NCBI RefSeq assembly: GCF_004564135.1
Contig: NZ_CP038255.1
Span: 1,909,501 to 1,973,500, forward strand
Length of the DNA: 64,000 nt
From: Terasakiella sp. SH-1
GTDB taxonomy: Bacteria; Pseudomonadota; Alphaproteobacteria; Rhodospirillales; Terasakiellaceae
Direction of reading: 5' to 3'
Position numbers and translations under genes: made by a program. The notes under the pieces were generated by a model, which saw only the letters and a program-made list of their open reading frames with translations, did no database searches and was not told the DNA's origin. This document shows, one piece after another, positions 18,195 through 26,979 of the stretch (within the stretch, counting starts at the first letter, position 1; each line of letters opens with the position of its first letter).

Positions 18195-20291
18195 TTACAT
18201 GGTATATCCAAGTCGCAGGCCACCCCAATGGCGTCCCTTGACATTAATTGGTGCAGAAACATCTTTCATAATCACGACATTACCCCCACCCATATCACGC
18301 AGATAAGTCTGTAACAAATAAGGTTCTTCATTACGCGCGGCTGAGAAACACGTGCGATCTTTAAAGAAGCGACGGTTACGGCAATGGGCATTGTTCCAGA
18401 CTGGATCACTGCCTTGTTCTTCTGAATAGACCTTGTTATGGGTTGGAATAAATCCATCCAGATTTGCTGCTACACAGAACGCAACACGATCATCAAACGT
18501 CAAAGCCGGTTCGGCAATTGGCGTAAAGATACGGTCCGTAATCGGGACAAAGCGTGTCATATGTTGCAGGGGATCACTTCCTGGAATTTCTTCATATTGT
18601 TCATCAAACAGGTCTTCAATTTGAATTGTACCTGCGTTGATTTCACGCTCCAGCGCGTCTTCAATCTGTTTGGCACGCGCCTGCACTTCCTGAATGAAGG
18701 GTTGGTCAGCAGCTTCATGCCCATAAAGATAATCCCCCAGACGAACAGCGAGATAATCATCCAGTTCAAAGTTCACCGTGACCTGAGAGCCATCGACATC
18801 GGCAATCGTTGCAAACAGAAAGCCAACATTTTCAAGATCGAAGGAGACTTCGTGTCCCACTTCTGGCTTTCCGCCATCCAGCTTCATCACCGCATATTCC
18901 TGCGTCAGGCTAAGTACTTCATACCCAAAGCTCTGCCCGTGAAGGGTCAGCTTACCAGTCTCACGCGCATCAGGTGAACGTTTGTGGTGCGCAGATACGT
19001 CTGAGCTTTCCATAATGATTTTGAAGCGATCAACCATGTCTTGCAACATGCTCATCACCTCATCAGAAGAGGTCCGCACCTCATTGGTCACACTGCTGAC
19101 CTGAGCCGATTTTTCCAAAATCACGCCGACACGTTCAGAAACACCACGGGTGTTATCCGCAGCCGTTTGGGCGTTGGAGCTGATTTCCTGTGTACTGGCT
19201 TCTTGCTGCTCTACAGCCCCGGCGATATTGACAGAAATGGCATTGATCTCATCAATGGTATCAGAGACCCCCTTGATCGACTTGGCCGCCCCTTCCGTCA
19301 TATCCTGAACATGATAAATCTGGGTGCGAATTTCATCGGTGGCCTGTGCCGTCTGGTTAGCCAGCGTTTTCACTTCGCTGGCAACAACGGCAAACCCCTT
19401 CCCCGCATCCCCGGCACGCGAGGCTTCAATAGTTGCGTTCAGGGCCAACAGGTTGGTTTGTTCGGCAATGGTGTTGATCAAATTCACGATCTCACCGATT
19501 TTTTGCGTTGCCGTTAACAGGTCATTCACGGTTGTGGTCGCATGGGAAGACTGTTCCACAGCATCACTGGCAATCAAGGTTGTGCGCGACATCTGCGTTG
19601 CAATTTCCCGACTGGAAGCCGCCAGTTCTTCTGTCGCTGCAGCTACAGCCTGCACATTTTCAGAAGCCTGTTCAGCCGATGCCGCAGCTTCATTGGATTG
19701 CACATCCACATCCCCGGTGGCATCAATCGCATCTTGCGTCGCTGTTTGGAGCGTCTGGCTTTGACGTACAGCCTCAGCAACCGTACCGTTGACCTCCCCT
19801 TCCAACGCATCTGACAAAGACATCATTTCACGTTTAAGCGCAACTTCACGGTCTTTTTCAGCCTTTAAGACCTCAACACCGCGTAGCTCATTGGCATTGG
19901 TCTTAAAAACCTCCAACGTGCGGGCCATGGAACCAATTTCATCTTGTTGCTTTGTGCGTGGAATGGAAACTTCATTGTTGCCTTTGCTCAATTGCGTCAT
20001 CACATCACGAATATCCGTGATTGGGGCAAGAAGGCGAACCCGTGTAAACCAAATAAAGAAAAGAAGAAGTGACAGCAAAAGCAAAGCATACAAGACGCTG
20101 GCTGCTGTCAGGATTTGCCCCAGATCTTCCACACCTGAGATAATATCCTGTAGTTCATTGCGTTCTGATACGTCTGACATGAAGCTGAGCAGGTACATAG
20201 ATGCCCCTGTCCCTACCAGCATCAAAAAGGCAAGCAGACTTGGAATTACAAGCCCAATTGTCTTAATTTTCATATCCTGAATGAAAGACAT
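18195..20291 (-). CDS. Methyl-accepting chemotaxis protein with C-terminal sensor-like region
   Basis: A 698-residue chemoreceptor. Two membrane spans (about 10-35 and 60-83) enclose only a short periplasmic loop, then HAMP (about 84-140) and the signalling hairpin with the conserved tip [34 protein letters not shown] (described in parts, about 268-300). After the receptor core come a PilZ-like beta-rich stretch (about 430-520) and a C-terminal module of about 150 residues with FIPTHN, CRNRRFF and [11 protein letters not shown]. Because the periplasmic loop is tiny, the input domain is probably the cytoplasmic C-terminal module. The ligand is unknown; a redox, cofactor or c-di-GMP-like input is possible. 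Confidence 0.92.
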   Translation of the reverse strand: MSFIQDMKIKTIGLVIPSLLAFLMLVGTGASMYLLSFMSDVSERNELQDIISGVEDLGQILTAASVLYALLLLSLLLFFIWFTRVRLLAPITDIRDVMTQLSKGNNEVSIPRTKQQDEIGSMARTLEVFKTNANELRGVEVLKAEKDREVALKREMMSLSDALEGEVNGTVAEAVRQSQTLQTATQDAIDATGDVDVQSNEAAASAEQASENVQAVAAATEELAASSREIATQMSRTTLIASDAVEQSSHATTTVNDLLTATQKIGEIVNLINTIAEQTNLLALNATIEASRAGDAGKGFAVVASEVKTLANQTAQATDEIRTQIYHVQDMTEGAAKSIKGVSDTIDEINAISVNIAGAVEQQEASTQEISSNAQTAADNTRGVSERVGVILEKSAQVSSVTNEVRTSSDEVMSMLQDMVDRFKIIMESSDVSAHHKRSPDARETGKLTLHGQSFGYEVLSLTQEYAVMKLDGGKPEVGHEVSFDLENVGFLFATIADVDGSQVTVNFELDDYLAVRLGDYLYGHEAADQPFIQEVQARAKQIEDALEREINAGTIQIEDLFDEQYEEIPGSDPLQHMTRFVPITDRIFTPIAEPALTFDDRVAFCVAANLDGFIPTHNKVYSEEQGSDPVWNNAHCRNRRFFKDRTCFSAARNEEPYLLQTYLRDMGGGNVVIMKDVSAPINVKGRHWGGLRLGYTM

Positions 20292-20419
20292 ATAGTGTCC
20301 CCTAGCATTTTTATTATCAATTATAATTTTTTGTAATTAATAATATAGGAAAAGGGGGAGGATATTCAATTACCACTAGGTATTAGGTGCCTTGCAGCAA
20401 TTATCTACATATGTACACA

Positions 20420-20450
20420 TAAAAAATGACGTAAATACAGTTATGTCATT
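20420..20450 (-). terminator. Intrinsic terminator after the rhodanese gene
   Basis: On the minus strand AATGACATAA-ctgtat-TTACGTCATT (one mismatch) runs into TTTTTT, starting 23 nt after the rhodanese stop. It separates the nadABC/rhodanese transcript from the chemoreceptor gene. The rest of the gap to 20292 is AT-rich, probably the chemoreceptor promoter. Confidence 0.65.
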
Positions 20451-20473
20451 CGTTTTATAGATGTTTTTACAAG

Positions 20474-20782
20474 TCAGGAACGCAGCCAGGCGTCAATACC
20501 GCCCCGCAAATTCGTGGTATTATCGTAGCCCTGCTGACGCAGCCAGCCCGTCACCTGCATGGATCGACCACCCAGATGGCACATGACAACCACAGTCTTA
20601 TCCTGCGGGATTTTATCCAGATTTTGCGGAACCTCATTCATTGGAATTTCCAAAGCCCCGTCAAAAGACTGTGCCGCTGTTTCCGCAGGCTCACGGACAT
20701 CCAGCACCACATGGTCATGGCTGTCGGCCCGGTATTGCTTCAATGTTGCAATATCAATTTCAAGGGGTAAGAGATCAGTCAT
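20474..20782 (-). CDS. Single-domain rhodanese-like protein
   Basis: A 102-residue rhodanese with LDVREPAET at the N-terminal side and the active-site loop MCHLGGRS, in which Cys is the sulfur-accepting residue. GLRGGIDAW-type ending (LRGGIDAWLRS) is typical. It is a cytoplasmic sulfurtransferase or sulfur carrier; the acceptor is unknown. The ATG at 20782 has GGAGGG five bases upstream. It lies 56 bp after nadC on the same strand and may belong to that operon. Confidence 0.88.
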   Translation of the reverse strand: MTDLLPLEIDIATLKQYRADSHDHVVLDVREPAETAAQSFDGALEIPMNEVPQNLDKIPQDKTVVVMCHLGGRSMQVTGWLRQQGYDNTTNLRGGIDAWLRS

Positions 20783-20838
20783 GAGGCCCTCCAATCATCA
20801 GTTAGCGCTAATATAATAAGCAGCCGGACTGAAATCAA

Positions 20839-21699
20839 TTAAAAATCCATCCCCAAATCCAGACAAGGCGAACTGTGGGTCAACCAGCCAATGGAGATCA
20901 CATCGACCCCGCTTTCTGCAATTGCAGGGGCTGTATCCAGTGTCACCCCGCCTGACGCTTCTGCAACAGCGCGCCCGTCAATCATTTTGACGGCTTCTTT
21001 CAACAGGTCCGGCCCCATATTATCCAGCAAGATCACATCAGCTCCCGCCTTGAGACCTTCTTCAAGCTGGGTCAGGTTATCGACTTCCAGTTCGATCTTC
21101 ACCATATGGCCGACTTTGGCTTTGGCACGTTCAACAGCCTGTGTAATCCCACCACAAGCAGCAATGTGGTTATCCTTGATCATCAAGCCGTCATCCAGAC
21201 CAAAACGGTGATTAAAGCCCCCGCCACAACGCACCGCATATTTTTCAAAGGCCCGCAACCCCGGCGTTGTCTTACGTGTACAGGTAATGCGCACATCCGT
21301 ATGGGCAACCGCATCAACAATCTTGCGCGTTTCAGAAGCAATGCCAGATAAATGCCCCAGATAGTTCAGTGCCACACGTTCTGCCGTCAGGATCACACGG
21401 GCTGGCCCTTCCAAAACAGCGACTGTATCACCGGGCTGTACACGTCCGCCATCGGCAATATAGACTTCCATATCCACACGCGGGTCAATCAGGTCAAAGG
21501 CCATTTCGGCGAAGTCAATACCAGACAGCGCCCCGACCTGACGGGCATTGATGGATGCCTTCACCCAGGCATCATCGTCGATCACCATATCTGTGGTTAA
21601 GTCTCCACCCCGGCCTAAATCTTCTGCCAAGGCTGCACGAACCGCCGGTTCAATCAGGATCGGTGATAACGGTTCAACTTTTACGCCGGCTTCTGACAT
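20839..21699 (-). CDS. nadC: Nicotinate-nucleotide pyrophosphorylase (carboxylating)
   Basis: A 286-residue quinolinate phosphoribosyltransferase converting quinolinate and PRPP to nicotinate mononucleotide. Visible are ALAEDLGRGGDLTTD near the N-terminus, CTRKTTPGLRAFEKYAVRCGGGFNHRFGL, DGLMIKDNHIA, EVDNLTQLEEGL and the terminal SGVDVISIGWLTHS. It overlaps the end of nadB by 19 bases, so translation is coupled. Confidence 0.97.
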   Translation of the reverse strand: MSEAGVKVEPLSPILIEPAVRAALAEDLGRGGDLTTDMVIDDDAWVKASINARQVGALSGIDFAEMAFDLIDPRVDMEVYIADGGRVQPGDTVAVLEGPARVILTAERVALNYLGHLSGIASETRKIVDAVAHTDVRITCTRKTTPGLRAFEKYAVRCGGGFNHRFGLDDGLMIKDNHIAACGGITQAVERAKAKVGHMVKIELEVDNLTQLEEGLKAGADVILLDNMGPDLLKEAVKMIDGRAVAEASGGVTLDTAPAIAESGVDVISIGWLTHSSPCLDLGMDF

Positions 21700-23261
21700 G
21701 ATTTTTCTGCCCCTTGAATATCAGTTCCGAGATTAAGGCCGCGAATAAACGCGTCTGTTTCTCTAAGTGTAATTTTATGGCGACGTGCCTGTTTGGGATC
21801 GGTTTGCGGATAATCGTTTCTAAAATGCCCCCCGCGACTTTCGCGGCGTTCCAGTGCAGAAACGATTATCATTTTTGCTACGATCAGCTTATTGGCAAAG
21901 GAAGGAGTAAAACTGCCTTTTTGGTCTTGCCAGTCAACGATTTGCGCCAAAGCCTCATAAAGCCCACTTTCACTGCGCTCAACACCACATGCCTTATAGA
22001 GCAGGTCTGCCAGCGGCTGGCTTAAATCACGTGTCCCTGAAGATGTCGGTTGAGGGTCCGTATAAATCGGATCCTTATAATTCTTCATCAAAATATCTTT
22101 GGCAACACGACGACCAAAGACGATCGCTTCCAACAAGGAATTACTGGCTAAACGATTTGCCCCATGCACCCCGGTGCAGGCCGCTTCGCCAACAGCCCAA
22201 AGGCCAAACAGGCTGCTGCGCCCGTCCAGGTCCACATCAATCCCGCCCATATGGTAATGGGCAGCAGGGGTCACAGGAATAGCTTCCTCACGTGGGTCTA
22301 ACCCAGAATTACGGCAATAGCCCCAAACCGTTGGGAAACGATCAGGAAAAGCCGCACCAACGGCTTTGGTCGCATCCAGATAGACTTTTTCCCCAGCCTT
22401 GGTGCGTCGCCAAATAGCGCGTGCAACCACATCGCGTGGGGCAAGTTCTGCATCATCGTGGATAGCTGGCATAAAGCGAACACCCCGGCTATCAAGCAGT
22501 TCAGCCCCCTCGCCACGCAGGGCTTCTGTCGCCAGCGGCATGGGCTTGATCCCCACATCAATAGCCGTGGGATGAAACTGCACAAATTCCATATCGGCCA
22601 AACGTGCCCCGGCCCGCGCCGCCATAGCTAACCCTTCACCGCAGGCTGTTTGTGGATTGGTCGTATAGCCAAACAAACCACCCACCCCCCCTGTCGCCAT
22701 CACCACAGCGCCAGCCGTAATTTGCAGGTCATTGCCTAAAGCATCCTTGGCAAAAGCCCCTTTCACACGGGCATTTTCCACAATCAGTTCATACGCGTGG
22801 CAGTTTTCCAGCACATTGATTTGGGGCGTACGCATCAAAGCCTGCCCCAAAGCACGCATCAGTTCCTTGCCTGTGCTATCCCCATTGGCATGCAAGATAC
22901 GACGAAATGAATGAGCCGCCTCACGCCCAAGTCGCAACTTGCCGACATCACAGCGATCAAAATTCATCCCCCATTGGATCAAAGCCTCAATCAATTCAGG
23001 CCCTTCATGGGTGATCACCCGTGCAGCATCCTTGCACGACAGCTCCACACCAACATCCAACGTATCTTTTAAATGATGTTCGGGGTGATCATCTTCCCCC
23101 ATTGCCGCAGCAATACCGCCTTGCGCCCAGGCACTGCTGGAACCTTCCCCAAGGGGGGCCTTTGCAACAACGCATACGTCCAGACCTTCCAGTTCAAGCG
23201 CGCAGACAAGACCTGCGGCACCCGCCCCGATGATCAGAACATCTGTGGAAATCTGTTCCAT
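21681..23261 (-). CDS. nadB: L-aspartate oxidase
   Basis: A 526-residue FAD enzyme that oxidises L-aspartate to iminoaspartate, the first step of de novo NAD synthesis. The FAD dinucleotide motif VLIIGAGAAGLVCALE is at the start, followed by SSSAWAQGGIAAA, the active-site region FVQFHPTA and the HYHMGGIDVD segment. The ATG at 23261 is preferred to a TTG immediately before it. It lies 14 bp downstream of nadA and overlaps nadC. Confidence 0.96.
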   Translation of the reverse strand: MEQISTDVLIIGAGAAGLVCALELEGLDVCVVAKAPLGEGSSSAWAQGGIAAAMGEDDHPEHHLKDTLDVGVELSCKDAARVITHEGPELIEALIQWGMNFDRCDVGKLRLGREAAHSFRRILHANGDSTGKELMRALGQALMRTPQINVLENCHAYELIVENARVKGAFAKDALGNDLQITAGAVVMATGGVGGLFGYTTNPQTACGEGLAMAARAGARLADMEFVQFHPTAIDVGIKPMPLATEALRGEGAELLDSRGVRFMPAIHDDAELAPRDVVARAIWRRTKAGEKVYLDATKAVGAAFPDRFPTVWGYCRNSGLDPREEAIPVTPAAHYHMGGIDVDLDGRSSLFGLWAVGEAACTGVHGANRLASNSLLEAIVFGRRVAKDILMKNYKDPIYTDPQPTSSGTRDLSQPLADLLYKACGVERSESGLYEALAQIVDWQDQKGSFTPSFANKLIVAKMIIVSALERRESRGGHFRNDYPQTDPKQARRHKITLRETDAFIRGLNLGTDIQGAEKSCQKPA

Positions 23262-23275
23262 CAAAAATGCTTTTC

Positions 23276-24295
23276 TTAGCTCGCGTCAATCATCGCTTCA
23301 ATAGAAGCGCGTGCAGGTTCGGCAATGGCTTCATCCACAAACACTTCGTTGGACATATCGCGCAGGCAATCAACGATTTTTTGTAATGTAATCTTCTTCA
23401 TGTGTGGGCACATGGAACAAGACATGATGAATTCCGTATCCGGGCAATCGGCACGAATATTATCCGACATGGAACATTCTGTAATGAGAGCCGCCATTTC
23501 CGGTTTTTTCTCTTTTACAAAATCAGCCATTCCGGTTGTGGAACCTGAAAAGTCAGCTGCATCCAAAACATCCGGCGGGCATTCCGGATGGGCCAAAATC
23601 ACACATTCCGGGTAGTCTTTACGGATTTGTTCGATGTCTTCTTTCTTATAAAGTTCATGAACTTCGCACTGGCCTGCCCATGTCAGAATTTCGACATCTG
23701 TTGTCTTGGCGACATTGGCTGCCAGGAACTGATCAGGGATCAACAAAACCTTGTCACTATCCAGTGATTCCACAATCTGCTTGGCATTGGCAGATGTACA
23801 GCAAATATCCACATAGGCTTTCACATCAGCCGATGTATTCACATAGGTACAAATCGGCACCCCCGGATTATCTTCACGCAGCTTCTGGACATCGGCCCCG
23901 GTGATAGATTCAGCCAGCGAACAGCCTGCTTCCGGGTCAGGGATCAGAACTTTTTTGGATGGGTTCAGCAATTTTGCTGTTTCAGCCATAAAATGCACAC
24001 CACAAACCACCATCACATCGGCATCAACTTCCTTAGCCTTTACCGCCAGTGCCAAAGAGTCGCCCACAATATCGGAAACACAATGGAAAATATCACGTGT
24101 TTGATAGTTATGTGCCAGAATCACCGCATTGCGTTCTTTTTTAAGACGCAGGATTTCATCCACATAAGGGGCAATGACAGGCCATTCTTCAGCGCTGATA
24201 TGTTCTTTTACACGCTCATAGACAGGTTGCATGCGTTCCGCAACTTCTGCTGTAAATTCAAACTCTTCAACGGCCTTTTGGACAGCGACATTCAT
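23276..24295 (-). CDS. nadA: Quinolinate synthase A
   Basis: A 339-residue [4Fe-4S] enzyme condensing iminoaspartate with dihydroxyacetone phosphate. Seen: KERNAVILAHNYQ, the cluster Cys in VVCGVHFMAET, YVNTSADVKAYVDICCTSANA, the second Cys in HPECPPDV and the last in MSCSMCPHMKKITLQ. I place the start at 24295 because TAAGGAG lies nine bases upstream and family members begin there; longer upstream extensions overlap the operator. It is the first gene of nadA-nadB-nadC and has two palindromic operators in its leader. Confidence 0.96.
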   Translation of the reverse strand: MNVAVQKAVEEFEFTAEVAERMQPVYERVKEHISAEEWPVIAPYVDEILRLKKERNAVILAHNYQTRDIFHCVSDIVGDSLALAVKAKEVDADVMVVCGVHFMAETAKLLNPSKKVLIPDPEAGCSLAESITGADVQKLREDNPGVPICTYVNTSADVKAYVDICCTSANAKQIVESLDSDKVLLIPDQFLAANVAKTTDVEILTWAGQCEVHELYKKEDIEQIRKDYPECVILAHPECPPDVLDAADFSGSTTGMADFVKEKKPEMAALITECSMSDNIRADCPDTEFIMSCSMCPHMKKITLQKIVDCLRDMSNEVFVDEAIAEPARASIEAMIDAS

Positions 24296-24310
24296 AATTC
24301 TTTGGCTCCT

Positions 24311-24329
24311 TATGCTCAAAACGAGCATA
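24311..24329. promoter_or_regulatory. Palindromic operator 1 in the nadA leader
   Basis: TATGCTCAAAACGAGCATA is a perfect 7-5-7 dyad sixteen bases upstream of the nadA start. It shares its right half with a second copy 50 bp upstream. The adjacent Nudix/winged-helix regulator gene makes a NadQ/NrtR-type repressor the likely ligand. Confidence 0.75.
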
Positions 24330-24360
24330 TATGACGGAAAAATTGAGGGAGATTTTTCAT

Positions 24361-24379
24361 TAACCTCCATTTGAGCATA
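24361..24379. promoter_or_regulatory. Operator 2 upstream of nadA (degenerate copy)
   Basis: TAACCTCCATTTGAGCATA has a perfect right half-site GAGCATA and matches five of seven bases in the left half of operator 1. Its centre is 50 bp, about five helical turns, from operator 1, and it covers the predicted transcription start. Confidence 0.6.
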
Positions 24380-24407
24380 AGCTATGCATGCAGTGCACAA
24401 TCGTCAA
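24379..24407 (-). promoter_or_regulatory. Predicted nadABC promoter
   Basis: On the minus strand TTGACG is followed after 17 bp by TAGCTT, a reasonable -35 with a weak -10. Operator 2 begins at the -10 edge, so a bound repressor would block initiation. Confidence 0.5.
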
Positions 24408-24496
24408 GTTTTTTCTGGAACCACTCACAAAAGCGATATCTAACATACTGAAAAGTAAGAAGAGTTATTTTAAAGTTTTTGACAAAACATTCTTGT

Positions 24497-25528
24497 TTAA
24501 CGCTTGCCCACAGGTAATTTAGGGCCTGCTGTCAAACGTTCTGCCAAAATATCACGCACATAACGAAAGGTTTCTGCCGGGCGCCCACCTGTTCGGCTTT
24601 CATATTTCCCCGTGCCTTCCACAAGGCCGCTCTTTTCCACCAGGCGACGAAAATTTTGCTTATGAAGTAAGTTACCTGTAATGGCCTCAACTGTTTTTTG
24701 CAGTTCCAGCAAGGTAAAAGTCGGTGGTAAAAGCTCGAACACAACCGGGCGGTATTTCAGCTTACCACGCAAGCGTCCCATCGCTGTTGCCAGAATACGC
24801 CTGTGATCCAACACCATGGTATGGCTGTGATCATGGGCAGAAATTTCTTCATCTTGGTCGCGTTGCGCCTCTGTGACCAAGCCAGCTTCATAGAGCAATT
24901 CGTAACGTTCCAAAACCCGGTCTTCATTCCAGCGGACTTGCTCAGACCCAAAACAGGCATCAATACGGGCAAAACGTTCCCGAATTTCAGCCGGGTTATT
25001 TCCGTTTGCCGCCCATTCTTCAAGGCCGGGTTCAATTTCTTCACTGATGATTGCTGGCTTACCCGCTCGCCAATCCTCCCAGGGGAAATAACGATACCAG
25101 TTTTGCCACAGCGCATCACCTGCACCTGCCGGGTTGGCTTCTTGTGCCAGTGCAAGATAACCAATGGAAAGAACGCGTGCACCCAATTCCTGTTCACGTG
25201 GGTCACGCCCCCGATCACCAAAGGTATAGAGCTGTTCCACATAACCAAGGGCAAGTTCGGTCTGTTCTTCCACCCAGGTGCGCAAGCCCATATCAAGGGT
25301 ACGGTGATGTTCTGGATAAAACGGGCCATAAGGCAAAGCCTCTAGTGTATTTTCACTAATGGCTTCGCCAACACGGGCAACACCGTCTTCATTAGAAGCC
25401 AGTGCATGATCGACCCTGCGCACAACAAGGATGCGCGGCTCAGCATCCGTCACCGCAACGATGACGGCTGTCAAACCGATCTGCACACTTCCTGCATTAT
25501 TAAAATCGTCAGAGCCAAACGCCGTCAT
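24497..25528 (-). CDS. nadQ: NadQ/NrtR-like regulator (Nudix-like domain plus winged helix)
   Basis: A 343-residue protein with an N-terminal Nudix-like region (about 15-150; VQIGLTAVIVAVTDAEPRILVVRR) and a C-terminal winged-helix segment (about 265-335) with FTLLELQKTVEAI, KQNFRRLVEKSGLV and GGRPAETFRYV, typical of the NrtR/NadQ group of NAD-metabolism repressors. The canonical Nudix catalytic box is not evident, consistent with a sensor rather than a hydrolase. It lies just upstream of nadABC on the same strand, whose leader has two matching palindromes. The assignment to NadQ (COG4111) is from memory of the family; NrtR-like is the safe label. It is preceded by a DUF1244 gene four bases away. 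Confidence 0.75.
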   Translation of the reverse strand: MTAFGSDDFNNAGSVQIGLTAVIVAVTDAEPRILVVRRVDHALASNEDGVARVGEAISENTLEALPYGPFYPEHHRTLDMGLRTWVEEQTELALGYVEQLYTFGDRGRDPREQELGARVLSIGYLALAQEANPAGAGDALWQNWYRYFPWEDWRAGKPAIISEEIEPGLEEWAANGNNPAEIRERFARIDACFGSEQVRWNEDRVLERYELLYEAGLVTEAQRDQDEEISAHDHSHTMVLDHRRILATAMGRLRGKLKYRPVVFELLPPTFTLLELQKTVEAITGNLLHKQNFRRLVEKSGLVEGTGKYESRTGGRPAETFRYVRDILAERLTAGPKLPVGKR

Positions 25529-25531
25529 AAA

Positions 25532-25846
25532 TTAATCAAGACCTTTAATCACCGCGTGACCGGACGTATCGGCGAACTTATCCAACTGTTCTTGTGTGGC
25601 TTTTTCCTGATACTTATCCTTATATTCACTATAAGGCATGCCATAGATGACTTCCTTGGCCTCATCCATAGACAGCTCAACGTCTTGCTGATTGGCAGCA
25701 GCCTTGTACCATTTTGCCAAACAGTTACGGCAAAAACCCGCCAAATTCATAATATCAATATTCTGCACATCACTTCGATTTTGCAAATGCGCCACTAACC
25801 CGCGAAAAGCTGCAGCTTCCAGTTCTGTGCGTGTTTTATCGTCCAT
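25532..25846 (-). CDS. DUF1244 family protein
   Basis: A 104-residue small cytoplasmic protein with the family's AAAFRGLVAHLQNRSDVQNIDIMNLAGFCRNCLAKWY and GMPYSEYKDKYQEKA segments. The function is unknown; conserved Cys residues in FCRNCLAKW could bind metal. It sits four bases before the NadQ/NrtR-like gene and is probably co-transcribed with it. Confidence 0.87.
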   Translation of the reverse strand: MDDKTRTELEAAAFRGLVAHLQNRSDVQNIDIMNLAGFCRNCLAKWYKAAANQQDVELSMDEAKEVIYGMPYSEYKDKYQEKATQEQLDKFADTSGHAVIKGLD

Positions 25847-25877
25847 TTTCTTTTCCTTATATTTTCACAAGACTTGT

Positions 25878-26948
25878 TTATTCGTAATCATCATCTTCAA
25901 CAGCCACCGGGCTTGAAGCCAAATAAGCTGAACTGTTCATCACCAAACTCACCAGTTCCGGCTGGCGGTTTGTTCCGGTTTTGCGAAAAACCTGCTTGAG
26001 ATGCGAGCGCACCGTATTCATGGAAACACCGACTTCATCGGCAAAGGTTTCCAGTTTTTTCCCGACAATCAAACCTTGAAGCAAGCGGGCTTCTGCTTCG
26101 GTCAAACCATAGAGGCGCGCCAACACATTAGTGGGCGGTTCATTAAACTTTTCCGGATCATTGATAAAAACAGCGACCTTGCCTTCATCAGAGGAAATAT
26201 CGTCTTCATCCGGCAAAGGCACAACCAGCAGAGAAAAAGAACGACGCATGGATGGACGTGACACGATCATCGCCCCCCCTTCACGGTCTTCGTCTTCACC
26301 AATGTCGATGGCCGCATCTGCGATCATGGTATGAAGGTTTTTGGTTTCCCCAACCTTGGCCGTTCGAAAAACACCCGTTGGCCCCACATCCACCCCATCG
26401 CTTTGGGCAAAAATATCGCTGGCATTATTGTTCATAAACAGAACTTGTGCCGATTTATCAACAATAACGACCCCCATAGGCAGCTTGTTTAAGGCAGCTG
26501 CACCAAAATCTGTTTTCCTGTCATCGGCAAATTCGTCCCCGCTGAACATTTCTGTATTGGCATCAGGGACGAAAGTTTCCCCTTCCAAAACAGTTTCAAC
26601 AGCCTTAAGCATCTGGTCCTGACTAAAGGATTTAAACATATAGCCAGCCACACCACATTCCAGCGTCTTGTTGATGGCCTTTTGGCTTTCCGTTGCTGAA
26701 ATAATGATAATGGGGACTTCAGGGCGTTTGCTTTGAACCGCCCGAATACCGTCCAGCCCCGCCATCCCCGGCATATTCAGGTCGGCAATAACCAAAGAAA
26801 AATCAATATCTTGAGATAAGACCGATAGCAGGTCCGGATAACTGGTAGCCTGCAAGATTTCAGCATCGGGCTCAATCTCCCGAAGGACCCCTTTTACACC
26901 CTCCAATAAAAGTGGATGATCATCGGCGACGACAAATGTTGTTTTCAT
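25878..26948 (-). CDS. Response regulator with REC, PAS-like and LuxR domains
   Basis: A 356-residue regulator. The receiver (1-125) has VVADDHPLL and phospho-acceptor Asp56 in LVIADLNMPGMAG. A PAS-like domain (about 150-275; NKLPMGVVIVDKSAQVLFMNNNASDIF) follows, then a LuxR-type helix-turn-helix (about 288-345; LTEAEARLLQGLIVGKKLETFADEVGVSMNTVRSHLKQVFRKTGT). The internal PAS is unusual for this class and offers a second input besides phosphorylation. It is 31 bp downstream of the hybrid kinase, its probable partner. Confidence 0.9.
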   Translation of the reverse strand: MKTTFVVADDHPLLLEGVKGVLREIEPDAEILQATSYPDLLSVLSQDIDFSLVIADLNMPGMAGLDGIRAVQSKRPEVPIIIISATESQKAINKTLECGVAGYMFKSFSQDQMLKAVETVLEGETFVPDANTEMFSGDEFADDRKTDFGAAALNKLPMGVVIVDKSAQVLFMNNNASDIFAQSDGVDVGPTGVFRTAKVGETKNLHTMIADAAIDIGEDEDREGGAMIVSRPSMRRSFSLLVVPLPDEDDISSDEGKVAVFINDPEKFNEPPTNVLARLYGLTEAEARLLQGLIVGKKLETFADEVGVSMNTVRSHLKQVFRKTGTNRQPELVSLVMNSSAYLASSPVAVEDDDYE

Positions 26949-26979
26949 TGTTCCTCATACACCCTGTTAATCTTTATTA

